Source of the DNA: Gossypium raimondii
Taxonomy: Eukaryota > Streptophyta > Magnoliopsida > Malvales > Malvaceae
Assembly: GCF_025698545.1 (NCBI RefSeq)
Contig: NC_068570.1
Coordinates: forward strand, 56,439,924 to 56,503,923
Direction of reading: 5' to 3'
Length of the DNA stretch: 64,000 bases
Below, piece after piece: positions 9,681 through 21,180 of this stretch. The position numbers and the translations under genes were made by a program. Below the pieces are notes generated by a model. It did no database searches and had not been told where the DNA came from. It was given only the letters and a program-made list of their open reading frames with translations. Each line of letters opens with the position of its first letter. Position 1 is the first letter of the stretch.

Positions 9681-10719
9681 GACATATCAAATGGATCGGC
9701 ACATCAGGAGGATCAGCAGCTGGATCAAACATGGAATGAGGCGGAGTGTATAAATGTTATTACCAAACATATCAAATGATATCGGTGGTTGCTCTGGGTA
9801 ATATGAACTCGAACCGCCCATGTCCAGGTGATATGAACTGCTCTGTGACTCTTCACAAAAAGCATCAACCTATTGGTACGATATGTTTAAAGGTTGGTCC
9901 TCCGAGTCGGGCTCCGCCATATGTTGATCCTCTAGCTCCCCCATAGGTTGACTTACATATCTATAGCTGTGTCCGGTACTATTATATGTTGCCCACCATA
10001 TAACTAAATACGCCATCGAGTCATGTACCACTACATGTATTCAGTCAAAGGACTGAAGTCAAACATGCAGAAGTGCATCTCAGGCCGCTTGTTGTATCGG
10101 GCATTCCATAGTGCTACATGTATCTATTCTGCTTATCTGATTCTGATAATTGCATCTACTATGGACTTAGGTCTGAATCTATATTTGACTGTATATGAGA
10201 TTTTGTGTATGTACTGCATGTCTATTTCTGTTGGGTTAAACACTAAGTTTGCGAAAATTCAGTTCTACTTGTCTGTTATGTTCAGGTAATCCACAGTCTT
10301 AGGCAAATCGGTGCGGCAGAGTTTCACGGTAACCACAAGTTTGTGAACTAATTTTAATTGGTGGTTTTTGTTTAGTTATGGATTATTTCTGGGAGTTTTG
10401 TAATTAAGGGACTCTCCGGACTGTTTGGTTTTATTTTAGATTTGGATTTTCGAATTAACTCTTCATTTGTGACGGTTGGCTAAAACCGTGGTTTTTACTA
10501 AACAAAGGTTTTTTTGAAAATGCAAACGGGATTTTCAAATATAACGATTTCTAATATTTCTGCTCAAAATTATGTTTTGGAATATGAATTAATTAAATAA
10601 TGTTTTCAGTATTATTTATAAAACTTGGTTGATTTATCGAAATGGTTCTGATTTCAAAACCCTTCATCGCAGCATTACCAAATTTGGCGATAATGTCTAT
10701 GCTGGGTTTGAGGTGTTAC
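9681..10719. other. Unassigned, possibly LTR-type insertion in a MULE
   Basis: MULE similarity stops at 9680. The stretch ends GGGTTTGAGGTGTTACA at 10720, a plausible LTR end. CAAA flanks both sides (after ATAT near 9686, and after 10720), but no exact 5-bp duplication was found. Open frames at 9746-9946 and 10023-10289 match no family I know. Confidence 0.3.
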
Positions 10720-11390
10720 ACAAATTGTCACATAACTCGATCGGTATTGTACCACACAATGGTTGAGAAGTTGAGCACTGGCATGTTAATACACCACACA
10801 TGGGCTTCTACGTGAACCCACTAAGGAATAAGGGTTGCAATGTTCGGTGCTGAATACAACATCCACAAGAACTGCACAATATAACATAATGAGTCAAGTC
10901 ACATCACATACTGCAAGTGGATAAGTTAAATCAACGTTACTTAAACCATGTTAATATGTATTACTTTCTTTCCGACGGATGCCTCTATCATTTGTTGGTA
11001 AATGATTAATGTTTAGGTCGCACCAATTCGCGGAGACGTGGCCCATCTAAAACCGAAACAAACATGTTAGCAATTAAATGTTAAGTATAATTTTGTTTTT
11101 ACCTATTTACAAGTGGCGACGAATATGGTTGGTGCCTAACAACCACTAGAAATGGCATCCTGTATAGAGCCCAAGATTGCAGCAGATTTAGTCAACCAGC
11201 CATGTTACTAACCCCATGTTTTGTTGCTCGGCAAAGCTCATGGTACAATTTGGCCAACACTGCCGATCCCCAGCTGTAATTATCGACACGAGAGAAGTCC
11301 TCACATAGAGGCAAGTACTTTAAGTGGACCTTATTAGACGTGTTGTTCGACATAAGTACCCCCGATTAGCTGCATAATATAGGCACTAAA
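10720..11390 (-). pseudogene. Second PMD gene remnant
   Basis: On the minus strand the core motif LLQSWALYRMPFL is preserved near 11170, next to a degraded YLPLC...TMSFAEQQ region that matches the first PMD copy (1421-1882). The area near 10780-10860 matches the start of exon 4 (WCINMPVLNFSTI-like wording). Stops and frame changes are frequent. It lies downstream of a plus-strand MULE transposase, as in the first copy. Confidence 0.7.
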
Positions 11391-12925
11391 CTAAAATTAA
11401 ACTAAGGAAGTTTACACCATTCCGTATATTTTTGTACGATTAATATTTTAGCGATAAAAACACCATATTTCATATTTCATGTTTTATGTAAAATACTTTT
11501 AATCTTTGAATGAATGTTAATACATACAACATTTTAGATCGATAGATAAAATATAGAATCAATTGAGAATATACAATAATATCACCAAATTCAATGATTG
11601 GATTGTTAAGTTAAGAATCATGCAAAAATATAGGAAATCGTGTAAAATTACTTTAGTTTCGCACTAGTATAAGTGAATTCTTTTTTAATATATAAAATTA
11701 ATTATATAATTTAAATTTATGTAGTTAACATTATTTATAAATATATTTCATTATTTATAAATATATTATTTGAAAGTAATGAAATAAAATAAATATTATA
11801 AATAAAATTATTAAAAATAGTATCTATTATTGAATTAAATTAACCATTCTTTAAAAAGAGTGAAAATTATTTTTTAAAATGCATAGGGTTTTATTTTTAA
11901 AAAATTAAGATTTAGGTGTAAAAGATAATCATAAAGTGCATAGGGCTTTATTTTTTATTTTTAAATAATATTGTTTTTGGCTCACATGCAGTTTATTGAG
12001 TTAGGTTAAGTATACCTAACTCAAAATTTATAAAAATGATAAAAGGCATGTGATTTAGTAATACAAATATTTTATTCTTAATTTTAATTCAATTTTTTAT
12101 TTAAAACAGTAAAGGATGTAGATACCTTTATAAATTTGCACCTTTTATTTTATAGTTCAGTCATTTCTTAATTTCATTTAGAGATTTATTGTATACAGTG
12201 ACGGAGCATAGTGGAGATCCAGGTAGCATGGCATCCCTTAAAATGGTAAATTTTTATTCAAGCCCTTTATAATTTATAAAATATTAAATTAGTAATGGTA
12301 AAATTGTACTTTAACCCTCCAAAGATGATAAAATTTTGATTTAACCCTTTAAAATTACAAATTACAATTTAATTCCAACCCAAAAAAATTTAGGCTCCGC
12401 CACTTAAATAATTATATCAAATTCGATAAAAATTTTAAACTTCACAGGTAGAATTGAAAAAATATGTGCTTTATTTAATAATAATACTTTTGAATGGGTT
12501 GAATTTGGTTGAATTGGCAAGAGATAAGGTGTGGATAAAATAATAAATTTAGTAGATTATATGCAGAACTTGGTCATATCAGACTCAGTGCCATGAACTT
12601 CACTAGCAAGCTTGCTAACACAGCTGCAGCATAAGCTATTAACTGCTTAATCACTATTTTTATTGCAACACTCAAAGATGAAGAAGAAGATTCTATATTT
12701 AATTTCTTAATGTTAACCTTGCATTTGCATTTCCTTGATGGCGCTTCTATACCAATTTTCAAGGAGAATAAAACAAAATAATAATAACTTTTTAGTTAAT
12801 TTGATGGCATAATTGGTAAGGTTTTTTTTTTATTTTTTTATTTGGGGTCGATTTTGCAACGATATATACAGGTAGGTAGGCACATTTTATTCTGTTGAAT
12901 AACTAGTTATATGGTATAAGATTGT
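11385..12925. repeat. Noncoding repeat R2, copy 1
   Basis: This AT-rich unit aligns with 40318-41788 nearly end to end. Its start is shared with 19640-19930 and a middle part with 20997-21180. It begins AAACTAAAATTAAACTAA and ends near AACTAGTTATATGGTATAA. It holds a 62-codon minus-strand frame at 12574-12762 with a hydrophobic C-terminus; its partner at 41448-41636 differs mostly by amino-acid-changing substitutions, so a conserved gene is unlikely. Confidence 0.8.
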
Positions 12926-15711
12926 TACCTAATTGATTATTAATGTCTTAAAAACAATTCCCCTTTAGAAAAATATTTATTGGAATTTATTATTTTGAAA
13001 ACTAAAAAATTTAATCATCTTGCTTCAATGAAGAAATCGAAACCCCATAAGTTAGGGTATGATTCTTTGAAGTTCCGATAACAACATGAATTTGCCTTTA
13101 TTAGAAAACTTCATCTCGAGATAATAAAATGTCATATCCAATTATTTAGGACCCAACGTTTTGAATCCTCGAGATAAGCTTTAATTTTGGAATTTTTACG
13201 TTCTTCGGAAAAAAGGATACAGGGTTACCTAAATTCATCGAGGAAAATTAAAACCCAGTAAGTTAGGGCACAATCTTCTCGAGAATCTTGGATACCGAGT
13301 ATTGTGTTATTTTGAAAACCTTTGAATAAAACAATTTAATTACTTTAATTAAGCGTAATCCTTTAAGAAAAAAACGATGGAATGATAATGTATAACGCGA
13401 AAGGATAATTCGTACACTAAAGTGCATGCTAATGAGCGACAAATAAATACAAATAAGCAATACAATACACATGAGAGCAATCATCTTTATACAAATACTA
13501 ACTTTAAAAGCTAATGAATCAAAAGTCCATTTTGAAAGAAATACGAAGCAAATTAACACAAATAAAATGTAACAAATTTTAAAACAACTAAAAAACAAAT
13601 GACATGAAAGAAGGGAATTATATAAATTTAAAATAATATATACATATATCAAAGTTTGAAATAAATCAAAAACATAGTTCAAAATAAATACTACATAAAA
13701 TAATAGTATCCAAATAAATTTTAAAATAAATATTATATAAGAAGAAAATCAAAACACACAAAATAATATACATATATTAATTTAAAAAGTAATACATATG
13801 GAATGAAAAACTTCATAATATATATAATAAATTTAAAAATAATAATAATGCATGAAGAGCTTAGAAAAATAATACATATAAAATTAAAATAATAATATAC
13901 AATAAATTTAAACAATGTTAATAATAAATATAAATAATTTTAATTTTAAAATTAAATACATTAAAAATAAGGGAATAATAGATGCTTAAATAAAATTTTA
14001 AAAAAATCAAGCACATTAAATTAGTAGGGATTAAATTGAACTCAAAATAGAATTAAAAGGGAAAAAAATAAAACAAAATGAAGGGCCAGAGCATAACGCG
14101 CGAATAATATGAGGGCCAAACGGGAAATATTGCCTTCCCTCAAAACGTTGCATTTTGATGTGGACCAAAATGATACAAAAAGAAAATGTCAGGCAAAATT
14201 TAAAAACCATTAAAGAATTTATTTGAATACGTTATAAAAGTGGGGGACCATTTGCACAAATTCCCCATGCGCTACAAAATGCGCGGATCTTTCCCCGGGT
14301 CGGGTCACTACGCAGGTATACATGGCGGTATGGCGTCGTTTTGGAGTCATTAAAATAGGCCCCAAACGGCGCCGTTTCTTTTATCATATACAAACCAATT
14401 TTAACCCTAAAATTAGTAGCCATTTATGATTTAAAAATCAATCCCTAAAAAAAATTGTCTCACCCTCTCCGAGCGCCGTTCAACAATTAGGCCGTTCAAA
14501 GGCCTTCCGCCCTTCGCCCGCCTCCGATTGCGATGTAGCGAACAAAGGTTCGACTACCAGGTAACCGACTCTTAACTATTTCTTTTTTCTTCATTCACGA
14601 TAAATAAATAAAAAGATTCAAGAACAGAAAAAAATTATCGAGAGAGGAAAAAAAATGAAATCACCTCTGGATTTCTGTCTTTTAGCAATTTTTATTTCTT
14701 TTCGTATCCTCCATTTGCAAATTTTCAATGGCTTTTGTAGCCAAAATGAAACAAGAAAATAAAATAAAAAGAAATCTATTCTGTCATCTGATGGCCTTTA
14801 TTTGCGATTTTTTATTTTCTTACTATTTTTTCCTACCTCTGCTGTTTGTTCCCATTTTTGTTGTGCAGGTACAACCTCGGAGGGGCGCACGTGCGCGGAG
14901 GCGCAACATGCGCGGGGGGCCTAGGTTCGGCTGCGGCGCAAAGGCAGAAAGCTACTATTGCTGCTAAGGTTTCTGTTTCGTGGTCTAGGGCTAGGCATTG
15001 GGCCTCTGTAATTGGGCAACTATTTATTTGGTTAAGGATTTAGATTGGGTCTTAGTGTATTTTGTAATCGGGATTGGGTTTGGGCTGGCAATTGGACTGT
15101 ATTTGAACTTTGAATTTTTATTTGGTATTTGGTTTTATTTATTTACATAGGGGCCAGGTAAATTGGGCCAATTATAGCTGCCCCTCTTTGTTCGTTGTCG
15201 TGTAACGGGAACGGAGCAAAGAATTTAGAAATGGCCAATTTTTATTTCTTTTCGTACCCCCCATTTACAAATTTTCAATGGCTTTTTATAGCCAAAATGA
15301 AACAAGAAAATAACATAAAAAGAAATCTATTCTGTTATCTGATGGCCTTGTTTTGCGATTTTTTATTTTCTTACTATTTTTTTCCTACCTATGCTGTTTG
15401 TTGCCATTTTTGTTGTGCAAGTACAAGTTCGGAGGGGCGCACGTGCGGGGGGCCTGGGTTCGGCTACGACGCAAAGGCAAAAAGCATCTATTGCTGCTAA
15501 GGTTTTGTCTCGTGGTCTTGGGCTAGGTATTGGGCCTCTGTAATTGAGCCACTGTTTATTAGGTTAGGGATTTAGATTGGGTCTTAGTGTATTTTGAAAT
15601 CGGGTTTGGGTTTGGGCTAGCAATTGGACTGTATTTGGACTTTGAATTTTTATTTGGTATTTGGTTTTATTTATTTACATACGAGCTGGGCAAATTGGGA
15701 CAATTAGAACG
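12926..15711 (+). mobile_element. Gypsy-type LTR and leader remnant
   Basis: No gene. The stretch has LTR-like features: CTCGAGATAA motifs near 13110 and 13170, a palindromic AAACGGCGCCGTTT near 14364, and GGGCCAATTATAGCTGCCCCTCTTTG near 15165. That last junction matches the LTR/leader border seen on the minus strand at the window end (near 63892). AT-rich frames at 13263-13915 are composition effects. The exact LTR start is not visible. Confidence 0.45.
14686..15708 (+). repeat. Tandem duplication, two units of about 480 bases, offset 550
   Basis: The sequence from CAATTTTTATTTCTTTTCGTA at 14686 recurs at 15236 and stays alignable to about 15170 and 15708. Both units carry the GGAGGGGCGCACGTGCG block and GATTTAGATTGGGTCTTAGTGTATTTTG. 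The second unit has small deletions in the GC-rich part. Confidence 0.85.
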
Positions 15712-17355
15712 TGTTAAGAACTTTCTTAATGAACAAAGTAATGCTATATTGATCAAGAAAACAGGTGATTTCCCTTCCTCTACCATTTCACAATAATAGA
15801 GTACTTGAGTTAGCTATTATTTATAATTGCTGCTAACAAATTAATAGATTGATGAGAATAAAAAAAACTAAATGTTGCCTATCAATACTAACAGCTATTA
15901 TTTTATATTTTAACATTAACCTATCTTTCCGACGGGTAACACCTGAAGAAGACTTCGAAACCGAGCGAAAGAAGAAACAGATAAAGGCTTAGTAAGAATG
16001 TCAAAAATTTGATCACACGCAAGTATTTCACCCACAACTAAAGACCCAGCAGCAGCTCTTTCACAAATAAAGAACAAATCAAGCTCCACGTGTTTAAACT
16101 TAGAATGTAAAACCAGATTCATAGCAACTGCAACTGCACTTGAGTTGTCATACCATATAGTAAGGAAATCATTAGACTGAAGTTCTAATTCTTTTAGTAA
16201 TGAAGTCAGCAAAAGAACATCACTCGTTACTGCAGTAAGACTCCGATATTTAGCTTCGACTGTGGAATGAGACACAACTTGTTATTTCTTTGAACACTAT
16301 GACACTAAGTTGTGACCAAAATATACACAATAGCCAGTTGTGGATCGACGATCATCAAGATCCAGCCCCCAATTTGCATCGGCATAACCAACTAAAGAGA
16401 GCTGAGTAGACGAACGAAACACAATCCCATAGTCTAGAGTACCACACAAATACCGCAATATGCATTTTAAAGCAACCAGATGTATAGTAGTGGGTGTATC
16501 CATAAATTGGCAGATGCGATTTACTGCGTAGGCAATATCAGGTCGAGTTAGAACCACATACTGTAGCGCCCCTGCAACACTTCTGTATTCAGTGGGATCA
16601 AAAAGTCATTCCCCGCCATCCTTAGACAAAGATGATGAGCTAATCATAGGAGTATGAACACTCTTTGCATGAGTCATACAACACCTGTTAAGCAAATCAC
16701 GAACGTACTTTTGCTGGCATTGATGGAAACATCCATCAGAGGAACGAGTCACCTCAACTCCAAAAAAGTAATGAAGATCACCCATACTTTAAGAGAAAAC
16801 TCCTTATGCAATTTCTGAACAAAACTTTCAATACATGTAGGTACACTTCCAGTAACAATAATATCATCCATACACAAGAACATATAGAGTGACAGAAGGT
16901 ATGACTTGAATAAATAAGGACGAACTCGACTTGGATATATGAAATCCAATTGAAAGTAGGAAACACTTTAACTTTTTAAACCAAACACGTGGAGCCTGTC
17001 ACAGTCCATATAATGCCTTCTTAAGACGACACACCAAAGGTTCACCATTAGGACTAAACTGAACATACCCTGGAGGTTACTGCATAAACACTTAATCAGT
17101 AAGATTGCCATTTAAAAAACACATTATTAACGTCTTGAGACAGCGACTGATAGTATAACTCGAATAGTAGCATGCTTGACCCCCGGACTAAACGTTTCCT
17201 TAAAATCACATCCAAGTACCTGAGAACATCCTTTAGCCACTAACCGAGCTATCCGACTTGCAATCGTTCCATCCAAATTTTTTTTTACTTTGAAGAGCCA
17301 TTTACACCCGATTACCTTTCGACCGCTTGGTGACAGAATAAGTTTCCAGGTGGAA
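15712..17355 (-). mobile_element. Copia element, 3' part, decayed
   Basis: A putative 204-bp LTR (15712-15915, TGTTAA...TTAACA) is followed on the minus strand by Copia RNase H (16275-15916; YDNSSAVAVAMN and ILTKPLSVSSF), then RT (16557-16297: RPDIAYAVNRICQFM; near 16890 MDDIIVTG; 17396-17127: GCKWLFKVKKNLDGT and LVAKGCSQ). Several frameshifts and stops are present. Gag, protease and integrase are missing; at about 17355 the element is joined to an inverted piece of the same family. Confidence 0.8.
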
Positions 17356-17947
17356 TTATGTGTATTTTGGAAATACGCCCATCTCGTGGTGTTCAAAAAA
17401 GCAACAAGTTATTTCTCGATCAACAGCAGAAGTAGAATATTGAACTCTTACTGCCGCCACCAGTGATATAATATGGTTAGTCTATCTGCTAACGGAGTTA
17501 CAACTTCATTCTGCTGACTCTCCTACTATTTGATGTGACAATTCTAGTGCAGTAGCGATTGCTGCCAATCTGGTTTTACACTTCAAGTTTAAACATGTTG
17601 AACTTGACCTTTTCTTTGTCCGTGAAAAGGTTGCTAACAGTTCACTCATTGTTGGTGAGGTACCAGCCTGTGACCAAGTTGCTGACATTTTAAGGAAACC
17701 GTTGTCTGTCTCTTTGTTTACTCAGTTTTGTAATTTCCTTCGGATCTTACCTATTGAGAAGCTGGGTAAATGTTAGAGTAGGTGAATGTATTAGGCTGTT
17801 AGTCTGTTATCAAGACTGGTATATTGTTAGTAGGTTAGTTAGTAGTAGTTAGCTCAAGTCTCATGCATATAAGTATTATCTCTATACTGATAGAAAAAGG
17901 TTAACAATACAAACAATTTAATTAGTCTTTTCTTTCAATATTTTTCA
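17356..17947 (+). mobile_element. Copia RNase H fragment with 3' LTR, inverted to its neighbour
   Basis: The plus-strand frame reads VYFGNTPISWCSKKQQVIS, then NLVLHFKFKHVELDLFFV, ILRKPLSVS and RILPIEKLGKC before a stop. This is the same family as the minus-strand RNase H at 15916-16275. A putative LTR of about 176 bp (17772-17947, TGTTAG...TTTCA) follows. Metacaspase C similarity resumes within about ten bases, so this piece sits at the break in copy C. Confidence 0.7.
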
Positions 17948-17956
17948 GTATTATAG

Positions 17957-18258
17957 AGTTAGTAACATGTTCATATTATTTGTTCCAGTGTTGATGGTAT
18001 TGGCAAATACTGTTTTGTCCAAAAAGCTTGACGTCATGCTCATGACGTTGGCTACTGTTTGTAGGCTCCGATATAAGGTTTCAATGGAAATTCCCCTAGT
18101 CCTGTAATCAATAGATGGTGGTATAGCCCTTAGAGTACTATGGGGTCCAATTTGTTCTTTAGTTTTATCAATCAGACCACCACTGTGGCAGGAATCAGAA
18201 ATAATTATGAAGCTTAATCCACTTGGTAGTCGTTGAATCAAGTGCCCCAAGTCGACGT
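17957..18258 (-). pseudogene. Metacaspase C: exon 2 fragment
   Basis: The intron end (TGTGCAG, 18259-18265) and the start of exon 2 are kept: DVDLGHLIQRLP, the catalytic Cys motif SDSCHSGG, and a linker with Arg (YRTRGISIETL). Similarity to copies B and E stops at about 17957, at the inserted Copia piece. On the other side the intron runs only to about 18345, where R1 begins, so exon 1 is gone. No functional protease can result. Confidence 0.85.
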
Positions 18259-18357
18259 CTGCACAACCATCGCAACCACCATATGACATAAATAATAGTT
18301 CGCTTAGATTGAGGGTGTTTCAATAATGTGATATATTTGGCCTCTAATAAGAAATCA

Positions 18358-18901
18358 ACATATAGAGTGGGTGATTAATCCAAATTGGGAGGAGGACAGG
18401 TGTTGTGATGGACAAAGCGTAAGACAAGGTGGTTTCCGACTGAAGCAAGAAAGCTCTAGCAAAAGGCAGCTAGGTATTCCTTTTTCACACAAAGACGAAG
18501 ATAAATGATTATAACAGCATGATATGATCTGCTTCGCCTTCGTCCACCACCTCATCTTTATGTTTTTGTTTTGGTCGTGACTCACGTTGGCCTTTGTCTG
18601 CAAGTGCTGCATGTCGGTCCTACTATCGTGATTGTGTTGCCTAGCTTCTGATTTCTATGTATTAATAGGATCTATTTGAATGTGCGGTTTGCAGAGGTAA
18701 AATTAGAAATTTGTTTTTAAGTGTTAAACTTTGTATCTATATAGATTTAAGAAGTGTTAAATCAAAATTTTATATTTTTTTACGATAAACTGTATTTATA
18801 CAATGTTTAACTTATAATTTTATTGATATTACAGAGGTTTAAATAATAGTTTTCCATTTTAGGGGTATAAAGAGTAATTTTCATTTTAAGGGCGCTACGA
18901 T
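18358..18901. repeat. Noncoding repeat R1, copy 2
   Basis: This copy aligns with 4985-5556 and 39745-40310, and continues after the hAT insertion at 19436-19650. It replaces the 5' half of metacaspase C. Confidence 0.75.
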
Positions 18902-19435
18902 TAGACTTGATTATGAGTTGGGTCACCTGTCCAAGTCAAATGGTTCTCTTGACAAGTGAGAGAGATTGGGCAAAAATATAGCCCCAAAAAACAGACTTGG
19001 ACAAAAAATAATATCCATTTTCCAAAGGGGCCGAGCCTCGGGTAAGATTTTTTTGCTTGGGCCCAACCCGACCCAAATTTGCTTAAAAAATTTTCCTTGC
19101 TACTGTTAACTATTGTTTGCTATTATATTGTTACTATTTTGTTGCTATTATTTGTATATTGTATAATTATTGCTTTATTGTTAATTTTGCTACTATTTTC
19201 AATTAGTTGGGAAACATTTATTTCAATATTTTTAGTGTATTTGATGTATTATATTTTTTAAAATAAAAAAGTATAAAATATTCTAATATAGGCGGGCCGG
19301 GCAAGGCTCAGGTTTGGCATTGTTTATCTGGGTCAGGCTTGATCAAAAATTTAGGCCCATTTTTTGGTCGGGTAGGGCTTAAGCCTAGAAAACGAGCCTA
19401 GAATCCCAACCCGATTGAGCCCATGATCAAGTCTA
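18902..19435. mobile_element. hAT-like nonautonomous element, 534 bp
   Basis: The ends are TAGACTTGATTATGAG and the inverted CATGATCAAGTCTA. The interior has GC-rich blocks (GGGCCGAGCC, GGCGGGCCGGGC) around an AT core. The flanks GCTACGAT and GCCACAAC are a degraded 8-bp duplication. R1 copy 3 holds the uninterrupted site GGAGCCACAACCC near 40160, which confirms the insertion. A truncated copy of the element lies at 5557-5670. Confidence 0.75.
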
Positions 19436-19639
19436 GCCACAACCCCTACCCGCTATGGTCACCGCCTTTGGAGACAAGATTAATTCTTGTGAGATTGAGA
19501 ATAGGGATGGCGATGAGATTAATTACTATAGCAGTGAGATTAGTTACTACAGTGATGATGTTAAAATTAGTGGTGAGATGCGGATTCAAACACAAGAATG
19601 GCGGGAAGATAGATAATAGATTTATAGTAAGAAAGGAAA

Positions 19640-19930
19640 ATGACCATCATAGACATTAAAATAAATTAGTTTTCACCTTTCCGTATATTTTTCTATGATT
19701 ATTATTTTAATGATAAAAACGACATATTTAATATTTCATTTAAACACATCGTGCATATTTTTAACATAAATTAAAAATTTCTAACTATTTGTTTTATTTA
19801 AGAATATTTTTAATCGTTTAATAAATGTTAATATATATAATATTTTAGATAGCTATGATGAAATATCGAATCAATTTAAAATTTTACATACATGAAAGGT
19901 ACAACAATATTGATAAATTCAATGGTTGGT
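19640..19930. repeat. Noncoding repeat R2, copy 2, first part
   Basis: It matches 11385-11660 and 40318-40600 (CCGTATATTTTT.TACGATTA and TTAATAnATACAATATTTTAGAT). Metacaspase D follows, and another R2 piece appears at 20997-21180. Confidence 0.65.
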
Positions 19931-20039
19931 GTCACATCACAAAATCAATGTTAAAAAAAAATTGGATTAGCGAAACCAAGTGTGGTCGTGCTCAGTTTTG
20001 ATTTGAAGTTGTGAAAATTAAAAACCAAGAGTACGTTAA

Positions 20040-20875
20040 CCACCGCATCCCCAAATAGTCATATGATGTCTCATAGGCTTCACACCCTCTTAATAAAATC
20101 CCATCATCCTCCTTCAGTGGATCCAACACCATTAACCCATCTACGTAGTGAGGATGGAATTTGAGCCTCACATCTTTCCCGAAGATTCCGAAAATCTTTT
20201 GGCCAATATTTACTGCGTCGTGTAGGAGGCCTGCTGCTGTATCTATCGCACCATGTATGATATCAAAAGGAAGACTCTTAACCTTAACCTTAGACGGTTT
20301 AGGCATGTTGGGATTTACTGGTGTCGTCATATGCTCAACACCAAATTGTTCTTTCTCTTTTTCAATGAGACCACCACTGTGGCACGAATCTGATAGGATT
20401 GTGAAGCTTGCTCCTTCTGGTAGCCGGTTAACTAAACGGCTGAAGTCCACATCTGCAGAAACCATGTATATATAGGGTATGAATATATATTGCTAAAATA
20501 AATATTTAAATTCAAACAAAAACCTACCCGTGACAAGATTTAAATCACAAGCCACGATTGCTTCATCTTGCTTGAAAGGCTGGCCAGGTTGAAAGATTGG
20601 AATGCGTGTTCCATGTCCACTGAAGTAGAAAAATAGGACATCTCCTGCTTTAGCATTGCACGCCATTCTATTAAGTGCATCCCTAATGTTTGCGCCGGTA
20701 GGCAGAACCGACGACCCTGGCGCACCGGTGAGGACATTAATATCACTTTCCTTGAACCCAAAGTTCAGGATCCCATCTCCTATGGTTTTCACATCATTGA
20801 TGCGTCCATGCAAGCCGAATTGGGTCTCGGGGTAGTTGCATCCCACCAGAACTGCTCTCTCGTACCCTTACCCAT
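20040..20875 (-). pseudogene. Metacaspase D: A-type copy with an early frameshift
   Basis: This is a close relative of copy A, including the Lys-rich linker (KPSKVKVKSLPF). Exon 1 is 20875-20528, the intron 20527-20453, and exon 2 starts at 20452. One base is missing near 20860 (codon 6) compared with A, so the natural ATG leads out of frame. The conserved GCxND reads GRIND. The catalytic His (FSGHGT) and Cys (SDSCHSGG) are present. After ILLRGCEAYETSYD the frame enters sequence unlike p10, so the C-terminus is also lost. The TATA box (20952-20960) is intact. Confidence 0.85.
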
Positions 20876-20951
20876 CTTGCTTTGCTAATTTGACTATTTT
20901 GTGTTGCTTGTACCCTTGTATTAATGTGCTTCCACCGTCTCACTAAGACCC

Positions 20952-20960
20952 TATATATAT
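20952..20960 (-). promoter_or_regulatory. TATA box of pseudogene D
   Basis: TATATATAT lies 77-85 bases upstream of the old ATG, as in copy A. Confidence 0.45.
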
Positions 20961-20996
20961 GTACACTAATTTACGGCCTGTGTACTGTCCATTAAG

Positions 20997-21180
20997 ATGA
21001 TCATAAAGTGGATAGGGTTTTACTTGTTTTTTCTTTTTAACAAACTAATATTATTTTTGGCTAACATCCAATTTATTTAAATACGTTAAGTATACCTAAC
21101 ATAATTTTTTAAAAATGATAAAGGCAGATTATGTTTTCATAGATGTAATTTAGTCATACAAATATTAATAATTATTAATA
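20997..21180. repeat. Noncoding repeat R2, copy 2, inner part
   Basis: It matches 11925-12060 and 40918-41050 (TAAAGTGnATAGGG, then GTTAAGTATACCTAAC). Metacaspase D lies between this piece and the R2 start at 19640-19930. Confidence 0.65.

Noticed and set aside
10023..10289. 88-codon plus-strand frame
   Set aside because: No recognised motif; lies in an unassigned probable insertion.
12574..12762. 62-codon frame with hydrophobic end, paired with 41448-41636
   Set aside because: Most differences between the two copies change an amino acid and they lie inside a noncoding repeat; there is no sign of selection.
13263..13915. Two hydrophobic minus-strand frames
   Set aside because: Composition effect of A-rich plus-strand DNA; no homologue or conserved copy in the window.
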